A stretch of 64,000 bases of DNA, taken from assembly GCF_018129065.1 (NCBI RefSeq), contig NZ_JAAEDM010000002.1, forward strand, positions 97,102-161,101, in the 5' to 3' direction. The position numbers were made by a program, and so were the translations under genes. The stretch's first letter is position 1. Every line of letters begins with the position of its first letter. The DNA is from Neoroseomonas soli (GTDB taxonomy: Bacteria; Pseudomonadota; Alphaproteobacteria; Acetobacterales; Acetobacteraceae). Under the pieces are notes generated by a model that saw only the letters and a program-made list of their open reading frames with translations, ran no database searches and was not told the DNA's origin. Shown one piece after another: positions 44,878 to 53,790 of the stretch.

Positions 44878-46605
44878 TCAGCCCGCTTTCAGTGTCTTGT
44901 CTTCCAGGCGCAGGCCGCGGTCGTGGAACTTCGCAACCGCCGGGCGGTGCGCGATGGACAGGATCGACGTAGCGGGGAGCCTTTCCCGGATACGCGCGTA
45001 GAGGCGTTCCTCCGCACCCGGATCCAGGCTCGCCGTCGCCTCGTCGAGGAACAGCCAGTCCGGCTTCAGCAGCAACGCACGCGCCAGCGCCAGCCGCTGC
45101 TGTTCCCCGCCCGAGAGCCGCCTGTCCCAGGTATCGGCCTCGTGCAGGCGAGGCACGAGGTGCGCGAGTTCGGCGGCCTCCAGCACCTCGGCGACAGCCG
45201 CGTCGGTGAAGCCTGCCTCATCTTCCGGGTAGCACACCGCGCGCTTGAGCGAGCCGAGCGGGATATAGGGCCGCTGCGGCAGGAACAACGCGCGCCCCAT
45301 GGCGGGCAACTCGACCCGCCCGCCGCCGAAGGGCCAGATCCCGGCGATGGCACGGAACAGCGTGGACTTGCCGGAACCCGAGGCGCCGGTGATGACCACG
45401 GCCTCGCCCGGTCCGATCTCCGCGCTCGCCTTGTCCAGCAGCACGCGCCCGTCGGGCAGCGCCAGCGTGACGTCGCGCAGCGTGAGGCCCGCAGCGTCGC
45501 CCGCGGCCGCGACCGGCCCGGCTTCCGCCGTGCGCGCCGCCTGCACGGCACGGGTGAAGCCGGTCAGGCGTTCGACCGTCGCACGCCATTCCGTCAGCCG
45601 CGCGTAGTTGTCCACGAACCAGGACAGCGCGCCCTGGACCTGGCCGAAGGCGCTGCTCGTCTGGATCAGCCCGCCCAACTGGATGCGTCCGGCGAAGTAG
45701 GCTGGCGCGGCGACCACGATCGGGAAGATGATCGCCACCTGCGTGTAGCCCGCGGTGAAGAAGGTCAGGCGCTTGGTGGCCGTCATGATCGCCCACCAGT
45801 TCTCCATCAGCGCGCGGAAGCGCTGCGTCAGGCCGCGCTTCTCATCCGCCTCCCCGCCATACAGGGCGATGCCCTCCACGTTCTCGCGGAAGCGGACCAG
45901 GGCGTAGCGGAAATCCGCCTCCACCTTCTGCTGCGTGAAGTTCAGCGCGATCAGCGGCCGCCCGATCAGGTGCGCGAGCCAGGTGCCGAGCAGCGCATAG
46001 ACCAGCGCCACCCACACCATGTAGCCCGGGATATCGACGCCCAGCACGTTCAGCGGCCCCGACAGCGACCACAGCACGATGACGAAGGAACCGAGCGTCA
46101 CGACCGAGTTCATAAGCCCGAGACCGAGCGACAGCGTGTCGTCCACGAACATGCGCGCATCCTCGGCGATGCGCTGGTCGGGGTTGTCCGTCACCGGGTC
46201 GGTGAGCGCCATGCGGTAATAGGCGCGGCCGTCCAGCCATTGCGCGAGGTAGACTTCGGTCAGCCAGCGCCGCCACCGGATCTGCAGCGCCTGGCGCAGA
46301 TACAACTGATAGACCGCGATCAGGATGTAGAGCGCGGCGACGATGGCGAAGCCCGGCAGCCAGCCCTCGCCGTCCGTCCGGTGCCAAGTGAAAAGTAGCG
46401 CGACGAAACCGTCCCAGTCCTTGGCCTCGAGCGCATTGTAGAAGGCGCGCTGCCAGTAGGTCAGCAGCACCGTCATGCCGACGAGGGACAGGTTCAGCGC
46501 GACCACGACGGCGAGCAGCGCCCGGCCGCGCCAACGGTCCTCGCTGGACCAGTAGGGGCGGGCGAGCGCCCACGCTTCGCGCAGGAAGGGGCCGAGGCGG
46601 CGCAT
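44878..46605 (-). CDS. ABC transporter, fused permease/ATPase, SbmA/BacA-YddA-like
   Basis: A 575-residue protein. The N-terminal ABC_membrane_2-type domain has helices such as ALLAVVVALNLSLVGMTVLL and GFAIVAALYILIAVYQLYLR. The characteristic RWRRWLTEVYLAQWLDGRAY and NPDQRIAEDARMF match the SbmA/YddA/ABCD group. The ATPase has Walker A GASGSGKST, signature LSGGEQQR and Walker B WLFLDEATASLD. Family members handle peptides, vitamin B12 or long-chain acyl compounds. AAGGAGACCATC precedes the ATG. It is the last gene of a four-gene operon with a PNPOx-like, a DUF3253 and a DUF1499 gene. Confidence 0.9.
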   Translation of the reverse strand: MRRLGPFLREAWALARPYWSSEDRWRGRALLAVVVALNLSLVGMTVLLTYWQRAFYNALEAKDWDGFVALLFTWHRTDGEGWLPGFAIVAALYILIAVYQLYLRQALQIRWRRWLTEVYLAQWLDGRAYYRMALTDPVTDNPDQRIAEDARMFVDDTLSLGLGLMNSVVTLGSFVIVLWSLSGPLNVLGVDIPGYMVWVALVYALLGTWLAHLIGRPLIALNFTQQKVEADFRYALVRFRENVEGIALYGGEADEKRGLTQRFRALMENWWAIMTATKRLTFFTAGYTQVAIIFPIVVAAPAYFAGRIQLGGLIQTSSAFGQVQGALSWFVDNYARLTEWRATVERLTGFTRAVQAARTAEAGPVAAAGDAAGLTLRDVTLALPDGRVLLDKASAEIGPGEAVVITGASGSGKSTLFRAIAGIWPFGGGRVELPAMGRALFLPQRPYIPLGSLKRAVCYPEDEAGFTDAAVAEVLEAAELAHLVPRLHEADTWDRRLSGGEQQRLALARALLLKPDWLFLDEATASLDPGAEERLYARIRERLPATSILSIAHRPAVAKFHDRGLRLEDKTLKAG

Positions 46606-46615
46606 GATGGTCTCC

Positions 46616-47056
46616 TTAGCCCTGGCGCAGCCGGTCCTCGAAGGCGGCGAGCCAGGTCATCACCCGCGCCCGGTTCACCCCGAAATCCGACCGGCCGATG
46701 AGGCTCCGCGAATAGAGCCAGAGCCCCGTGCCGGCCCCGGCCGGCGCGACCTCGGCCACGATGATGTCCGGGTAGTTCATCAGCCGCGTGCGCGCCACCC
46801 ATTGCGCCTGCCGCCGACCCGGATACTCGGCGAGGGGGAAGCAGCGCGGCTGTGCGGCGCCGACCGCGCGGATGGCGGCGAAGGCCTGGTCCGGCGTGAC
46901 CGGATAAGGGTCCCGGTGCAGGTGGCCGATGCCCGGTGCGGTGCCTGGCGTCAGCAGGCAGGTATTGGGCGTGGGGGGCAGCGTCAGCGTCGCGAAATCC
47001 ACCGGCGCGGGCGCCGGCACGCCCTTCGCGCCGCGCGACAGCAGCATCGGGATCAC
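46616..47056 (-). CDS. DUF1499 domain protein
   Basis: A 146-residue protein carrying the DUF1499 signature TPNTCLLTPG, and VARTRLMNYPDIIVAEVAPA, with a closing FGVNRARVMTWLAAFEDRLR. Function is unknown; relatives are often lipoproteins or photosynthesis/stress-associated, but no lipobox is visible here. The GTG at 47056 forms GTGA with the preceding stop and has GAGG nine bases upstream; an ATG three codons later is the alternative. It lies 10 bp before the ABC transporter gene. Confidence 0.78.
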   Translation of the reverse strand: MIPMLLSRGAKGVPAPAPVDFATLTLPPTPNTCLLTPGTAPGIGHLHRDPYPVTPDQAFAAIRAVGAAQPRCFPLAEYPGRRQAQWVARTRLMNYPDIIVAEVAPAGAGTGLWLYSRSLIGRSDFGVNRARVMTWLAAFEDRLRQG

Positions 47057-47301
47057 GGCCTGATCCTCAGGCGGATGACGCCGCGGATCTCGCCCTCCGG
47101 GTCCGCCGGCTTGCCCTTGCGGAGGATGTCGATCTTCCCCTCCCGCGCCAGCAGCACCGCCTCGCGGCGGATGCGAGTCATCAGGGAACGCCATTCCTCG
47201 GGCGAGAGAACGCGGGCGACGTCGGAGGGGCTGATGCTCTTCCCGGTGCCGGCGGCGGCGGTCTGGGCGAGGATGGCCTCGCGGATGGCGGGTTCGCTCA
47301 T
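47053..47301 (-). CDS. DUF3253 domain protein
   Basis: An 82-residue protein: MSEPAIREAILAQTAAAGTG, then SPSDVARVLSPEEWRSLMTR and a basic C-terminal strand GEIRGVIRLRIRP. The pattern S-P-S-D-V-A-R ... W-R is that of DUF3253, a small winged-helix-like family of unknown function. It overlaps both neighbours by 4 nt, which strongly supports a real, coupled gene. Confidence 0.85.
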   Translation of the reverse strand: MSEPAIREAILAQTAAAGTGKSISPSDVARVLSPEEWRSLMTRIRREAVLLAREGKIDILRKGKPADPEGEIRGVIRLRIRP

Positions 47302-47876
47302 GGTGCGATCCAGGTGCTGGAGAGGGTGCCGGCCGCGTTCCAGTCGAAGCGCGCGCGGCGATGGCCGGCGCGTGCCAGCAGCAGCCAGTCGAGGCTGTCC
47401 ACGCGCAGCGTGACGGCGGCGAAGTGGGGGCGGCCCGCATCGGCGTCCTGCGGCGCCGCGGGGGGCGCGGGTAGCGGGACGCCGGGAGCGTGCCCGGCGG
47501 CGTAGCACATGCGGGTCGTCTCCCGGCTGCTGGCCCAGGCATCATCGGCGATGGCGTCGTCGAGGTGCAGCGTGGCGACTCCGGCGAGCCGCAACTGCAC
47601 CTGCGCCTCGGGATCGTAGCCGTGGAGCATGGCGCGCGCATCGCGCGCGAGTTCCGCGGTCTTGGCGCTGCGCCGATCGGTGTGGATGCGCAGGCTGCGC
47701 GCTGCGGGATCGAAGGCGCGCAGCACGACCGTGCGCAGGTTCGGCGCGCCGTCCAGCCCCGCCGTGGCGAGGGTCGGGGTATGGAAGGGGCTGCCCGGAT
47801 CCCTGGCGCCGCGCGCGAGCAGGCGGAAGGCCTCCGCCAGCGTGTCCTCCAGCGTCGCGGGCTGCGCCGGGGTCAT
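47298..47876 (-). CDS. Pyridoxamine 5'-phosphate oxidase-family (flavin-binding) protein
   Basis: A 192-residue split-barrel protein. TPTLATAGLDGAPNLRTVVL and FDPAARSLRIHTDRRSAKTA match the N-terminal PNPOx domain, where R/S/K contact FMN phosphate. The C-terminal WASSRETTRMCYA is also family-like, but the region then diverges from true PdxH. It is therefore probably an FMN-binding relative and not the vitamin B6 enzyme. The start ATG (47876) is the first of a four-gene operon and overlaps the DUF3253 gene by ATGA. Confidence 0.82.
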   Translation of the reverse strand: MTPAQPATLEDTLAEAFRLLARGARDPGSPFHTPTLATAGLDGAPNLRTVVLRAFDPAARSLRIHTDRRSAKTAELARDARAMLHGYDPEAQVQLRLAGVATLHLDDAIADDAWASSRETTRMCYAAGHAPGVPLPAPPAAPQDADAGRPHFAAVTLRVDSLDWLLLARAGHRRARFDWNAAGTLSSTWIAP

Positions 47877-47990
47877 GCGGGGATGCCGCGGGCGGTGCGG
47901 CTGCGGGTCGCGGCGGCGGAGGCGACGGTCTGGATCATCCCGGCCGGTATGGCGTGCCGCGTCGGCCACGCAAGCCCCCTCGGGCGGTGC

Positions 47991-48040
47991 CTAGAGCAGA
48001 TCCGGATCAGGTGGGGTCATCTGATCGGGTGAAGATGCTC
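47991..48040. repeat. Imperfect palindromic REP-like repeat
   Basis: CTAGAGCAGATCCGGATCAG and its partly complementary GATCGGGTGAAGATGCTC form arms of about 24 nt with mismatches around GGT. I recall this CTAGAGCAGA... palindrome type as common between genes of several alphaproteobacteria. The first 12 bases recur at 15312. Confidence 0.6.
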
Positions 48041-48094
48041 GTTAAAACAAAGGTCTGGAGACGTTGCCGTGAGCCAGGGCGAACGGGAGCGACT

Positions 48095-48216
48095 CTAGTG
48101 TCCTGCCCGCGAAGTTCGCTGGATTTCCAGCGAACGAAGCGAACAAGCAGGCGACTGAAAACAAAGGCTAGTGGCCTGAGAACGAAGTCCGCAGGATTTC
48201 GGAATCAGGACACTAG
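48095..48216. mobile_element. 122-bp MITE-like element with 11-bp terminal inverted repeats
   Basis: It begins CTAGTGTCCTG and ends CAGGACACTAG, perfect 11-bp inverted termini. Inside are TTCGCTGG-ATTT-CCAGCGAA (hairpin) and two direct copies of CGAAGTyCGCwGGATTTC. It is too short to code for a transposase, and its base composition is lower in GC than the genes around it. It abuts the 3' end of the DUF1194 gene, whose TAG stop lies in the terminal CTAG. The element type is inferred from structure alone. Confidence 0.6.
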
Positions 48217-48962
48217 GCGGTCGCGCGTTCCACCGACGGGCCGGCGAGGCCGGCGATTTCGCGGATGAGCTTGCGGCGGACGGCGCCGGAGAAGGATTCG
48301 TAGCCCTCGGCGACCATGAGGAAGGCGCCGGGGCCGCCGATCACCTCCTCGCGGTAGTACTCGTCGATCGGCGGCAGGCCGGCGAGCAGGGTGGTGGGCG
48401 GCGGCGTGCGGTCGAGCACCGCGAGGCCGTTCAGCACGATGCCCTTCTCGAGCGCCTCGGCCCGCGCGGCGGCGAGCGGCCGGCCGGAGTTGTTCACCCC
48501 GTCGCCCGAGACATCCACCACCTTGCGCAGCCCGCCGTAGCGCTGGCCGAACTGCCGGCTTGCGTAATCGATCGCGCCCGATATCGAGGTGTAGAGGTAG
48601 GTCTCGCGGGAGGCGCCATCGACCGCGCGGGCGAATTGCTCGCAGGTCGCCGCGCCGTCGAGCCGCATCCAGGGGACCAGCGTGTCCTGGATGTTCCAGT
48701 CCGACCAGACGAAGAGCGTGACGGCGATGGCGCCGAGCGGGCCGCCGGCGATGCCATCTGCCAGCCGCGGGTCACGGAAGGCCTCGGCATAGCCGCGCAT
48801 CTGCATCTCCATCTCCTCCGCATCGACCGAGCGGGAGACGTCGACGGCGAGGATCAGTTCGACGTCCACCTCCTCGGCGGCGCGGGCGCTGCGGGTGGAG
48901 ATCAGGGCCGGGGCAGCGAGGCCGGCGGCCAGCAGGTGGCGGCGCGACAGGAAGCGAGACAT
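48213..48962 (-). CDS. DUF1194 domain protein with Tat-type signal
   Basis: A 249-residue secreted vWA-like protein. MSRFLSRRHLLAAGLAAPAL is a Tat-like signal (SRRHLL). The MIDAS strand is VELILAVDVSRSVDAEEMEM, and further conserved blocks are LFVWSDW, AIDYASRQFG and VVDVSGDGVNNSG. It is a paralogue of the gene at 8477 but exported. Its TAG stop is provided by the terminal CTAG of the repeat element, so the last few residues may have been altered by its insertion, though RRKLIREIAGL is still present. Function is unknown. Confidence 0.88.
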   Translation of the reverse strand: MSRFLSRRHLLAAGLAAPALISTRSARAAEEVDVELILAVDVSRSVDAEEMEMQMRGYAEAFRDPRLADGIAGGPLGAIAVTLFVWSDWNIQDTLVPWMRLDGAATCEQFARAVDGASRETYLYTSISGAIDYASRQFGQRYGGLRKVVDVSGDGVNNSGRPLAAARAEALEKGIVLNGLAVLDRTPPPTTLLAGLPPIDEYYREEVIGGPGAFLMVAEGYESFSGAVRRKLIREIAGLAGPSVERATA

Positions 48963-49169
48963 CGGAACCCTCTCATAGGTCCGTGAATCCCGGAGCTTCC
49001 TGCCCGTCGCCCTCGCATCAGAAGGGCTTGCAGGTACAACTAAGGAACCATTTTGTGCGCTGCAACACGAAATTCCATGACTTCAAGGGGAACTTGCCGG
49101 CAAAAGCGGCATAAGCGCCATGAATGCAGCGTGAGCGAGCTGTCTTGCCTGTTTCATGGGCGAATGCTC

Positions 49170-49742
49170 TCAGAAACCTCCGCCGTTGCTGAGCCAAGCC
49201 TCTTCCTCGGCCGTGCTCGCACGCCCCAGCACCGCATTGCGGTGGGGGAAGCGGCCGAAGCGGCTGATGACCGCGCGGTGGCGCCAGGCGTAGTCGATGC
49301 TCGCACCGGGCTTCGCGCAGCGCGGGTCGTCGCGCAGCCCCTCGAACAGCGCGACCGAGAGGTCCTGGTCGGCCATCGCCTCGGAATGCTCGAAGGGGAG
49401 GTAGAGGAAGCAGCGTTCGGTCGGCGTCAGCGCCAGGTCGAAGCGGTGGTGGAGCACCACGTCGCGCGCGATGGCGCGGGCATGGGCGTCGGAGGCGAAG
49501 GCCTCGGCGGTGCCGCGGTGGATGTTGCGCGGGAACTGATCGAGCAGGATCAGCAGCGCAAGCGCGCTGTCCGGCATCTCCGCCCAGTCGTCGAGGCCGC
49601 CATTGCGGGCGACGGCGGTCGCCGCGCCGAACCGTTCGCGGATCGCCGTGTCGAAGGCGTCGTCGCGCCGGAACCACGCTTCGCGGAAGGCGTCGGGGTC
49701 GCCGTCGAACCAGAAGGAGAGGATGTCGGCAGGCGTGGTCAT
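49170..49742 (-). CDS. DUF924 family protein
   Basis: A 190-residue tetratricopeptide-like helical protein. Family signatures are ILSFWFDGDPDAFREAWFRR, LLILLDQFPRNIHRGTAEAF and FLYLPFEHSEAMADQDLSVA. DUF924 proteins are widespread and uncharacterised. The start ATG overlaps the stop of the FAD/Fe-S oxidase gene by 4 nt, so it is the third gene of the quinone oxidoreductase-oxidase operon. The 207 bp after it (to 48963) show no further gene. Confidence 0.9.
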   Translation of the reverse strand: MTTPADILSFWFDGDPDAFREAWFRRDDAFDTAIRERFGAATAVARNGGLDDWAEMPDSALALLILLDQFPRNIHRGTAEAFASDAHARAIARDVVLHHRFDLALTPTERCFLYLPFEHSEAMADQDLSVALFEGLRDDPRCAKPGASIDYAWRHRAVISRFGRFPHRNAVLGRASTAEEEAWLSNGGGF

Positions 49743-52648
49743 GCGAGGGCCATCTCCAGGACGCGCACGGAATGTAGCGCCGTGCGGCCCGACAGGTCGC
49801 CGATCTGGTGCCGGCAGGAGGTGCCGTCGGCGACGATCAGCGCCTCGGGCGCCGCGGCGCGCACGGCGGGCAGCAGCGAGAGTTCCGCCATCGCCTTCGA
49901 GGTGTCCAGCGTTTCCGCCTGGTATCCGAAGGCACCGGCCATGCCGCAGCAGGAGGAGGTGATGGGTGTCACCTTCAGCCCGGGAATGCGCTTCAGCACC
50001 GCGACGGCAGGCGGGAAGGCGCCGAATGCCTTCTGGTGGCAGTGGCCGTGGATATGCGCCTCGGCCGCGACGGGCCTCAGCGCGAGGTCCGGCTTCTCGC
50101 GGTCGAGGAATTCCGACAGCAGGAAGGCGCGGGCGGCGAGCGCGCGGGCCGGTTCGCCGGGAAGCAGGGCAAGGAACTCGTCGCGCAGGGTCGTCAGCGA
50201 CGAAGGCTCGATGCCGATCACCGGGGAGGCGAAGGGGGCGAGCGCCTCCAGCGTCCGTCGCGCCTCGGCGCGGGCATCCTCCACCAGACCGGCGGCGAGC
50301 AGTGTGCGGCCTTCGTCCAGCGGGCGCGCGCCCTTCGCCGGGCGGGCGACGGCCGGATCGTAGCCGGCGGCGCGCAGCACGGCGATGGCGGCGCGCAGGT
50401 TCTTCGGCTCGAAATAGCGGTTGAAGGCGTCGGGCAGCAGAATCACCTCCCGCTCGCGCCCGTCCGGTGCGCGAAGTTCCGCATCGTGGAACGCATCCCC
50501 GCGGAAGTGGGGCAGGGAGCGTTCGGCGGCGAGGCCGAGCAGGCGTTCCGACAGCCACGCCAGGCCGGGCACGGAATCCCGCGCATTGGCGGCGAAGGGC
50601 GCCATGGCGGCGAAGGGTGCCCAGCGCGGCAGGGTGGCGATGATGCGCTCCCGCCAGCGCAGGCCGTGGCGCTTCGTGCGCGCGGCCAGCACCTCGATCT
50701 TCATTCGCGCCATGTCCACGCCGGTCGGGCATTCGCGCTTGCAGCCCTTGCAGGAGACGCAGAGCGACATCGCCGCCGCGACTTCGTCCGAGGCCAGCGC
50801 GTCGGGGCCCAGTTGCCGCGTCAGGGCGAGCCGCAGCGTATTGGCGCGGCCGCGCGTCAGGTGCTGCTCGTCCCGCGTGACGCGGTAGGACGGGCACATG
50901 ACATTGGCGTCGAACTTCCGGCAGGTACCGTTGTTGTTGCACATCTCGACGGCGCTGAGCATGCCGCCGAGCGGGCCGGGGTATTCCGACCAGTCGAGCA
51001 CCGGCGTGACCGCCTGGTCCGCCGCGTAGCCGGGCGCGTAGCGGAACAGCGTGCGGTCATCCATCTTCGGTGGGCGCACGACGCGGCCGGGGTTGAGCAA
51101 TGCCTTCGGGTCGAAGGAATCCTTCACTTCCTCGAAGGCGCGGGCGATGCGGCTGCCGAACATCGGTTCGTTGAACTCGGAGCGGACGATGCCGTCGCCG
51201 TGCTCGCCGGAATGGCTGCCCTTGTACTCGCGCACCAACGCGAAGCATTCCTCGGCGATGGTGCGCATCTTCTTCACGTCCTCGCCGTCCTTCATGTTCA
51301 GGACGGGGCGGACATGCAGGCAGCCGACGGAGGCATGGGCGTACCAGGTGCCCTTGGTGCCGTGCTTCGTGAAGACGTCGTTCAGGCGTTCCGTGTAGTC
51401 GGCGAGATCGGCAAGCCCGACCGCGCAGTCCTCGATGAAGGAGACCGGCTTCCCGTCGCCCTTCATGGACATCATGATGTTGAGGCCGGCCTCGCGCACC
51501 TCGGCGATCGCGGCCTGGAATCCGGGATCGGTGGCGCGCACCACGGCGTCGGGGTAGCCGAGATCGGCCATCATCTCATCCAGCCGGTCCAGCGCGGCGA
51601 GCAGCGGCGCGTCCTCGTGGCCGTGGAACTCGACGATCAGCAGGCTGTCGGGTTCGCCCTTCACCATCTGGTCGATGGTGGCGCGGTAGATCGGGATCGA
51701 CCGGCCGAGGTCGATCATCGTCCGGTCCACGAGTTCGACGGCCTCCGGGTCCAGCGTGACGAGATGCTGCGACGCCGCCATGGCCGCGCGGAAGGTCGGG
51801 AACTGGCAGATGCCGAGCATCTTGCGCGGCTTGATCGGCCAGAGCTTGAGGTCCAGTGCCGCCGAGAACGCCAGCGTCCCCTCTGACCCCACCAGCAGCC
51901 GCGCGAGATTGCCACGCCCTTCCGCGCGCGCCGCGGGCGTCAGGCTCTCGATGTTGTAGCCGCCGACGCGGCGCAGCTGGTGCGGGAAGCGGGCGGCGAT
52001 TTCCTCCGCTTCCCGCGCGCCGAGCGCGCGCAGCCGCTGGATCAGGTCCGCCGCCGGCGCCGGGATGTCGCCGCCGAGATTGTCCGGCAACTCCCCGAAG
52101 GTGAAGCGCGATCCGTCCGCGAGCAGCGCGTCGATGCCCGTCACATTGTCCGCCATCAGCCCGTAGCGGATGGATTTCGACCCGCAGGAATTGTTCCCCG
52201 CCATGCCGCCGATGGTGCAGCGCTGCCAGGTGGAGGGATCGACCGGGAAGAACAGCCCGTGCTTCTTCAGTGCATCGTTCAGCGCGCCGAGCGTGATGCC
52301 GGGCAACACGCGCGCCGTGCGCGCTTCCGCATCCACACTGACGACGTTGCGCAGGTACTTCGTGCAGTCCAGCACCAGCGCGCGGTTCACCGTCTGCCCG
52401 CATTGCGAGGTGCCGCCACCGCGCGGCAGGACCGGAATGCCTTCCTCCCGGCAGATCGCCATCGCGGCCTGCACGTCCTCGATGGTACGCGGGACAAGCA
52501 CTCCATAAGGCTCGATCTGGTAGATCGACGCGTCGGTGGCGTACCGGCCACGATCGGAAGCGGAGAACAGGACTTCGCCGCGCGTCTCTCGGCGCAGGCG
52601 GTCGGCAAGGCGGCTGTCGCCGATGGTTGGTCGGGTGGAGACGTTCAT
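49739..52648 (-). CDS. FAD-linked oxidase/Fe-S protein, D-lactate dehydrogenase (Dld-II)-like
   Basis: A 969-residue fusion. The N-terminal FAD_binding_4 domain has PRGGGTSQCGQTVNRALVLD and NNSCGSKSIRYG. The middle FAD-oxidase C-terminal domain contains GEHGDGIVRSEF. Two ferredoxin-type cysteine groups follow (CNNNGTCRKFDANVMCPSY and CVSCKGCKRECPTG), and a C-terminal CCG-type domain shows GHCHQKAFG and TSCCGMAGAFGYQ. Such enzymes oxidise D-2-hydroxyacids such as D-lactate or D-2-hydroxyglutarate and reduce quinone or cytochrome. TGATG overlap with the upstream quinone reductase gene suggests coupling. Confidence 0.93.
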   Translation of the reverse strand: MNVSTRPTIGDSRLADRLRRETRGEVLFSASDRGRYATDASIYQIEPYGVLVPRTIEDVQAAMAICREEGIPVLPRGGGTSQCGQTVNRALVLDCTKYLRNVVSVDAEARTARVLPGITLGALNDALKKHGLFFPVDPSTWQRCTIGGMAGNNSCGSKSIRYGLMADNVTGIDALLADGSRFTFGELPDNLGGDIPAPAADLIQRLRALGAREAEEIAARFPHQLRRVGGYNIESLTPAARAEGRGNLARLLVGSEGTLAFSAALDLKLWPIKPRKMLGICQFPTFRAAMAASQHLVTLDPEAVELVDRTMIDLGRSIPIYRATIDQMVKGEPDSLLIVEFHGHEDAPLLAALDRLDEMMADLGYPDAVVRATDPGFQAAIAEVREAGLNIMMSMKGDGKPVSFIEDCAVGLADLADYTERLNDVFTKHGTKGTWYAHASVGCLHVRPVLNMKDGEDVKKMRTIAEECFALVREYKGSHSGEHGDGIVRSEFNEPMFGSRIARAFEEVKDSFDPKALLNPGRVVRPPKMDDRTLFRYAPGYAADQAVTPVLDWSEYPGPLGGMLSAVEMCNNNGTCRKFDANVMCPSYRVTRDEQHLTRGRANTLRLALTRQLGPDALASDEVAAAMSLCVSCKGCKRECPTGVDMARMKIEVLAARTKRHGLRWRERIIATLPRWAPFAAMAPFAANARDSVPGLAWLSERLLGLAAERSLPHFRGDAFHDAELRAPDGREREVILLPDAFNRYFEPKNLRAAIAVLRAAGYDPAVARPAKGARPLDEGRTLLAAGLVEDARAEARRTLEALAPFASPVIGIEPSSLTTLRDEFLALLPGEPARALAARAFLLSEFLDREKPDLALRPVAAEAHIHGHCHQKAFGAFPPAVAVLKRIPGLKVTPITSSCCGMAGAFGYQAETLDTSKAMAELSLLPAVRAAAPEALIVADGTSCRHQIGDLSGRTALHSVRVLEMALA

Positions 52649-53634
52649 CAGCAGTCTTCCTGGGGCAACAGGACGAGGGGCGCCTCGGCCTGCCGGGATT
52701 CGAGCAGGTGATGGGCGCGCGCGGCCTCGGCCAGCGGCAGCGTCGCGCCCGGTTCCGCGCGCACGGCGCCACTTTCGAGCAACGCGAACAGCGCGTCGGC
52801 CATGCGTTCCAGCGCGGCGCGTTCGGCGATGTAGTGGAACAGGATCGGCCGTGTCAGGCTGTTCGACTTCGCCGCCAGCCGCTGCACCTGGAAGGGCGGC
52901 ACGGGGCCGGAAGCCTGCCCGAAATTCACCAGATGCCCACGCGGCGCGAGGCATTCCAGCGATCCGTCGAAGGTGTCGTGCCCGACGGAATCATAGGCCG
53001 CAGCAACGCCACGGCCGCCCGTGATGCGCTTCACCTCGGCGACGAAATCCTGCTCGCGGTAGAGGATGACATGCGCGCAGCCGGCGGCCCGGGCGACCTC
53101 GGCCTTCGCAGTCGATCCCGCCGTGCCGATCACCGTCGCGCCAAGATGCGCCGCCCATTGGCACAGCAGCCGCCCGACACCGCCCGCGGCGGCATGGACA
53201 AGGATGGTCTGCCCGGCCTCGACGCGGTGCACCTGGCGCAGCAGCATCTCCGCCGTCAGCCCTTTCAGCAGCACGCTCGCGGCAAGCCGTTCGTCCATGT
53301 GCATCGGCAGGCGCAGCGCCAGCGCCGCGGGCAACACGCGGTGTGAGGCATAGGCGCCATAGGCCCCCGTGACGTAGCCGACACGGTCTCCCGGTGCGAA
53401 GCCGGTCACGCCGGGGCCGACTGCCTCGACCAGGCCGGCGGCCTCGATCCCCGGCACGCCGGGCAGCGCCAGCGTGCGGTAAAGGCCCGAGCGCACGTAG
53501 CAATCGTGGAAGTTCACGCCGATGGCGGTCTGGCGCAGGCGAATCTCTCCGGGGCCGGGCGACGGAACCTCGACGGGTTCCATGCGCAGCACCTCCGGGC
53601 CACCATATTCGCGCAGCATGATCGCCTCGGGCAT
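52648..53634 (-). CDS. Zinc-independent quinone oxidoreductase (MDR family)
   Basis: A 328-residue medium-chain reductase. The start MPEAIMLREYGGPEVLRMEP is characteristic, and the nucleotide motif AAAGGVGRLLCQWAAHLGAT marks NADPH binding, as in QOR. No structural-zinc cysteine cluster is seen, so it is a quinone reductase-like member and not an alcohol dehydrogenase. It detoxifies quinones or reduces enones with NADPH. It is first in an operon with the FAD/Fe-S oxidase and DUF924 genes, a redox-linked grouping. Confidence 0.92.
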   Translation of the reverse strand: MPEAIMLREYGGPEVLRMEPVEVPSPGPGEIRLRQTAIGVNFHDCYVRSGLYRTLALPGVPGIEAAGLVEAVGPGVTGFAPGDRVGYVTGAYGAYASHRVLPAALALRLPMHMDERLAASVLLKGLTAEMLLRQVHRVEAGQTILVHAAAGGVGRLLCQWAAHLGATVIGTAGSTAKAEVARAAGCAHVILYREQDFVAEVKRITGGRGVAAAYDSVGHDTFDGSLECLAPRGHLVNFGQASGPVPPFQVQRLAAKSNSLTRPILFHYIAERAALERMADALFALLESGAVRAEPGATLPLAEAARAHHLLESRQAEAPLVLLPQEDC

Positions 53635-53790
53635 GGGGCGCGTCCTCCGTGATTCAGTGAACTTGGCGCGAACCTAGCGGCGAAGGCCCGCCTTGTCCGA
53701 TCCATAATCGTCATCGGAGCGACAAGCCGAACTCATTGGCCTCCGCGTCGTGGCTGTCGCATGAAGCGGGCTCGAAGAGAGGAGCCGTCC

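Noticed and set aside
43717..46398. An 893-codon plus-strand frame across the Bug gene and the ABC exporter
   Set aside because: It crosses a clear intrinsic terminator at 44809 and covers two real genes on opposite strands.
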